Source of the DNA: an uncultured Eubacteriales bacterium
Lineage (GTDB): Bacteria; Bacillota; Clostridia; Oscillospirales; Oscillospiraceae
NCBI GenBank assembly: GCA_900546615.1
Contig: URDJ01000019.1
Span: forward strand, 1-51,212
Reading direction: 5' to 3'
Length of the DNA stretch: 51,212 bases
How positions within the stretch are numbered: the stretch's first letter is position 1; every line of letters starts with the position of its first letter. This document shows, piece after piece, positions 49,127-51,212 of the stretch. The position numbers were made by a program, and so were the translations under genes. Below the pieces are notes generated by a model. The model was not told the DNA's origin, searched no databases, and saw nothing but the letters and a program-made list of their open reading frames with translations.

Positions 49127-50205
49127 GCGATAAGGCCTCTGAAGATCTCTCGTACTCATTTGCGACTATTGACCAGATCTACGATGACGGCATAACGCTG
49201 ATATTCGACGGCGAGGAGACCGCGTCGGAAAAGCATTATAAGTGCAATTCGTTCTGCATCTTTGCCCCCGGACAGCGAGTTCGCGTAATCAAGGACTCAG
49301 GTACCTATGTCGTCGAGTATCCGGTGGGCAACCCCAACGCCGATGCCATTCTGCCGGCCGGCGGAAGTGATGGCCAAGTGCTGACCAAGGACGGCAATGA
49401 GGGTATCGCCTCAAAGTGGGCTGACATGAAGGGGATACCCACAGGAGGGACAAAAGGGCAGTTGTTGTCCAAGCGCACGGATGAGCCCTTCGATGTGGAG
49501 TGGGCAGCAGCGTCTAAGAACTATATACCTTCAGGAGGAAGCAGCGGCCAGATGCTTGTTAAAGATGGATCGGTCGATTATTCCCTCAAATGGACTGACG
49601 CTCCCGTCGACCACATCCCAGACGGCGGCAGCAACGGCCAGCTGCTGGCGAAAAACGGTTCAGTTTCCCGCGCGCTTAAGTGGGTTGACGCTCCGACTGA
49701 GCGGATACCTGCTGGCGGAACTGACGGGCAAATGCTCGTAAAAAACGGCACGTCAAACTATGCACTAAAGTGGGCAGATGCTCCTGAAAACCACATCCCG
49801 ACAGGCGGAAATGTCGGACAGGCGTTGATCAAGGCCAGCACGTCAAACTATGCGCTCAAGTGGGGGAGCCCGACGGTGTCCCGTCTGTACCAGGGCACAA
49901 CGAATTATGCCGAGCTTAACTCCAGCCGGGCATTTGTGCCTCACACCGCCGGGTCTCGTACATATCCGTATTATCTCGGCACCAGCTCGGTCCCTTGGTA
50001 CGGAATATATACCGGCGACGGCGCGAGCCGCATATGCGGCAGCTCCGGCACGTTGGGTTTTTATGGCCAGACGCCGATAGCCCGGCAGACGCTGTCGCTC
50101 AGCTCGAACAACATGTCGTATACGTCTGTAACTGCCAACAACTATCTCTATGCGCTTAATAATCTCATAGGCATTCTGAAGAATAAGCTAGGGCTGATTA
50201 AATAG
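49123..50205 (+). CDS. Repeat tail fibre (360 aa)
   Basis: N-terminal OB-like domain (about 1-70; [19 protein letters not shown]), then six repeats of about 27-30 residues, I-P-x-G-G-x-x-G-Q-x-L-x-K-x-G...A-L-K-W-x-D-A-P (residues about 77-248), and a C-terminal beta region ending with a helix ([15 protein letters not shown]) likely to trimerise. Repeats of this type form elongated fibre shafts. It follows the hub, so it is a candidate receptor-binding or side-fibre protein. Confidence 0.85.
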   Translation: MSDKASEDLSYSFATIDQIYDDGITLIFDGEETASEKHYKCNSFCIFAPGQRVRVIKDSGTYVVEYPVGNPNADAILPAGGSDGQVLTKDGNEGIASKWADMKGIPTGGTKGQLLSKRTDEPFDVEWAAASKNYIPSGGSSGQMLVKDGSVDYSLKWTDAPVDHIPDGGSNGQLLAKNGSVSRALKWVDAPTERIPAGGTDGQMLVKNGTSNYALKWADAPENHIPTGGNVGQALIKASTSNYALKWGSPTVSRLYQGTTNYAELNSSRAFVPHTAGSRTYPYYLGTSSVPWYGIYTGDGASRICGSSGTLGFYGQTPIARQTLSLSSNNMSYTSVTANNYLYALNNLIGILKNKLGLIK

Positions 50206-50215
50206 GAGGCTCACT

Positions 50216-51212
50216 TTGACCATCAACATATGTAATCCGCCCATCGGCTACGTGGAGATCGGCCGCATGGGCGAAAACCTATGCCGGGAGCTGAACATCG
50301 ATGTCTCGGGCTGGCTTGCGGAGCTGCCTGGTGCCTCTGTATCGGTGGTGTTCCGCAGGCCGGACGGCCAGGTATATCCGGTTATCGTCAATTCCAGCGA
50401 GCAGGTCATAACATGGCTGCCTAACAGCTCCGACTTGGCCATGCCCGGCACCGGCATGCTTGAGGTACGGCTGTATCTTGACGATGTAATCTACAAGTCT
50501 GCTGTTATCAATACGGCCACCAGCCGGGCCCTAGGCGCCCCTGTGGTGCCTCCGCCGGCCCCTGCGCCGGATTGGGTCACCACCGCCGGCAATGACGCTA
50601 AACGTGCAGAGGCGGCGGCAGACCGCGCAGAGAGCGCCGCTGTGCATCAGCCGATGATATCAGCTGCACAGACATGGCTGACATGGGATCCCAATAAGGG
50701 ACTGTACATAGACACAGGCGTGCTTGCAGCAGGCGTGCCAGGCCCCACAGGTCCGGCTGGCCCGTCCGGAGGTCCAACTGGTCCGACGGGACCAACTGGG
50801 CCGAAAGGCGACCAAGGCGAGAATGGCGCGGCTGGCGGAATCGGCCCGACCGGTCCAACTGGTGCCGCTGGAGAGACTGGAGCGACAGGTCCGACAGGCC
50901 CGACCGGACCGAAAGGCGAGCAGGGTCCGGCGGGTGCGACTGGCGAAGTGGGTCCCACGGGTCCTGCCGGTTCCGCCGGAGCGGCTGGAGCGACGGGTCC
51001 GACAGGTCCGACCGGTCCGAAGGGCGACCAGGGCGCAGCGGGCGAAATTGGCCCCACTGGCCCAACAGGAGCCCCTGGAACAGTGGGAGCAACAGGTCCA
51101 ACGGGTCCGGCTGGCCCATCTGGAGGCCCCACGGGTCCGACCGGCCCGACGGGCGCCTCCGGAGCCGCAGGAGCGACAGGCCCCACGGGCCCGACCGGGC
51201 CGAAGGGTGAGC
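50216..51212 (+). CDS. Collagen-like tail fibre / baseplate protein (partial)
   Basis: TTG 50216 follows AGGAGG (50204-50209); the frame stays open to the right edge (332 complete codons). Residues about 1-105 form a beta domain (BppU-like; [20 protein letters not shown]), followed by a helical bundle with [15 protein letters not shown], and from about residue 180 continuous Gly-X-Y triplets, dominated by [13 protein letters not shown] and [10 protein letters not shown]. Collagen-like stretches form triple helices in phage fibres. The end, tail module and stop lie beyond the window. Confidence 0.88.
   Translation, partial: MTINICNPPIGYVEIGRMGENLCRELNIDVSGWLAELPGASVSVVFRRPDGQVYPVIVNSSEQVITWLPNSSDLAMPGTGMLEVRLYLDDVIYKSAVINTATSRALGAPVVPPPAPAPDWVTTAGNDAKRAEAAADRAESAAVHQPMISAAQTWLTWDPNKGLYIDTGVLAAGVPGPTGPAGPSGGPTGPTGPTGPKGDQGENGAAGGIGPTGPTGAAGETGATGPTGPTGPKGEQGPAGATGEVGPTGPAGSAGAAGATGPTGPTGPKGDQGAAGEIGPTGPTGAPGTVGATGPTGPAGPSGGPTGPTGPTGASGAAGATGPTGPTGPKGE

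Larger units (their letters stand above)
23352..51212. mobile_element. HK97-type siphophage prophage (left 28 kb)
   Basis: Begins at the tRNA-Val att site and continues past the right edge. The order is integrase, leftward lysogeny genes, repressor/operator, rightward regulators, replication and partition genes, methyltransferase, packaging, head, connector, tail, baseplate and fibres. Every late function expected of a siphovirus up to the fibres is present with intact frames, so the element looks functional. Lysis genes and the right att site are not in view. Confidence 0.95.

Noticed and set aside
49353..49866. CRISPR-like repeats
   Set aside because: The repeats lie in one open frame, vary in sequence, and have no palindromic repeat or constant spacer length; they are tail-fibre protein repeats.
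50647..51186. Minus-strand Gly/Pro-rich frames near the right edge
   Set aside because: Collagen Gly-Pro-Thr codons read backwards also give Gly/Pro-rich frames. The plus strand has the TTG start, ribosome site and N-terminal domain.

Overview
The window reads as chromosome of a GC-rich Clostridia member, most like gut Oscillospiraceae, carrying an integrated prophage. The assignment is inferred from S-layer-homology (SLH) surface proteins, a class B sortase, a NiaR niacin regulon, GluQ-RS, strong AGGAGG-type ribosome sites with frequent TTG/GTG starts, and an HK97-type siphophage. No rRNA is present and the species cannot be named from sequence alone.

Host part, 1-23.35 kb. 1-1009: end of an unknown gene, a small membrane protein and a CdhC/acetyl-CoA-synthase-like protein, closed by a terminator. 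1077-4304: promoter, structured leader and gene for a 1015-aa SLH beta-helix surface protein. 4301-7133: a TIM-barrel protein diverging from pncB-niaR, which has a NiaR-type box at its promoter. 7.1-9.5 kb: small HTH regulator, a 41-aa protein, and a MerR regulator diverging from a hydrolase/cyclophilin-like pair through a promoter with a 19-bp spacer. 9.5-10.7 kb: an EIIC-like membrane transporter whose promoter abuts a near-perfect 34-bp NiaR-type palindrome, which ties it to niacin. 10.7-15 kb: PAP2-family membrane protein, gluQ, and a CtpE-like P-type ATPase. 15.0-17.5 kb: response regulator plus two-gene ABC transporter, without a kinase. 17.6-23.2 kb: a surface-protein locus with a second SLH protein, a class B sortase and, overlapping the sortase start by 4 nt, a wall-anchored protein gene broken by two in-frame TAG codons and a frameshift.

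Prophage, from 23.35 kb past the window end. The left junction is a 47-bp 3' fragment of a tRNA-Val(CAC) gene still followed by its host terminator. Then come integrase, a zinc-ribbon/TM2 plus HIRAN-like membrane gene pair, and a repressor, all leftward. An operator region with two CCGTA-type palindromes starts the rightward early genes: two HTH regulators, an excisionase-like protein with an AT-hook, an initiator gene that contains an iteron-type origin, DnaB helicase, ParA, ParB, a C5 methyltransferase, an HUH Rep-like protein and small genes. The late region follows the HK97 order: HNH, a TerS-TerL fusion, portal, protease, capsid, connectors, major tail protein, a tail chaperone with a -1 frameshift, tape measure, tail and baseplate proteins, a repeat tail fibre, and a collagen-like fibre that runs off the end. 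Lysis genes and the right att site lie outside.

Most notable are three copies of a palindrome, GTGTCC(A/G)A(A/T)TTGGACAC, beside the integrase, inside parB and inside terL. They are candidate centromere (parS) sites. With ParAB, an internal iteron origin and a Rep-like HUH protein, they suggest a temperate phage able to persist as a plasmid.
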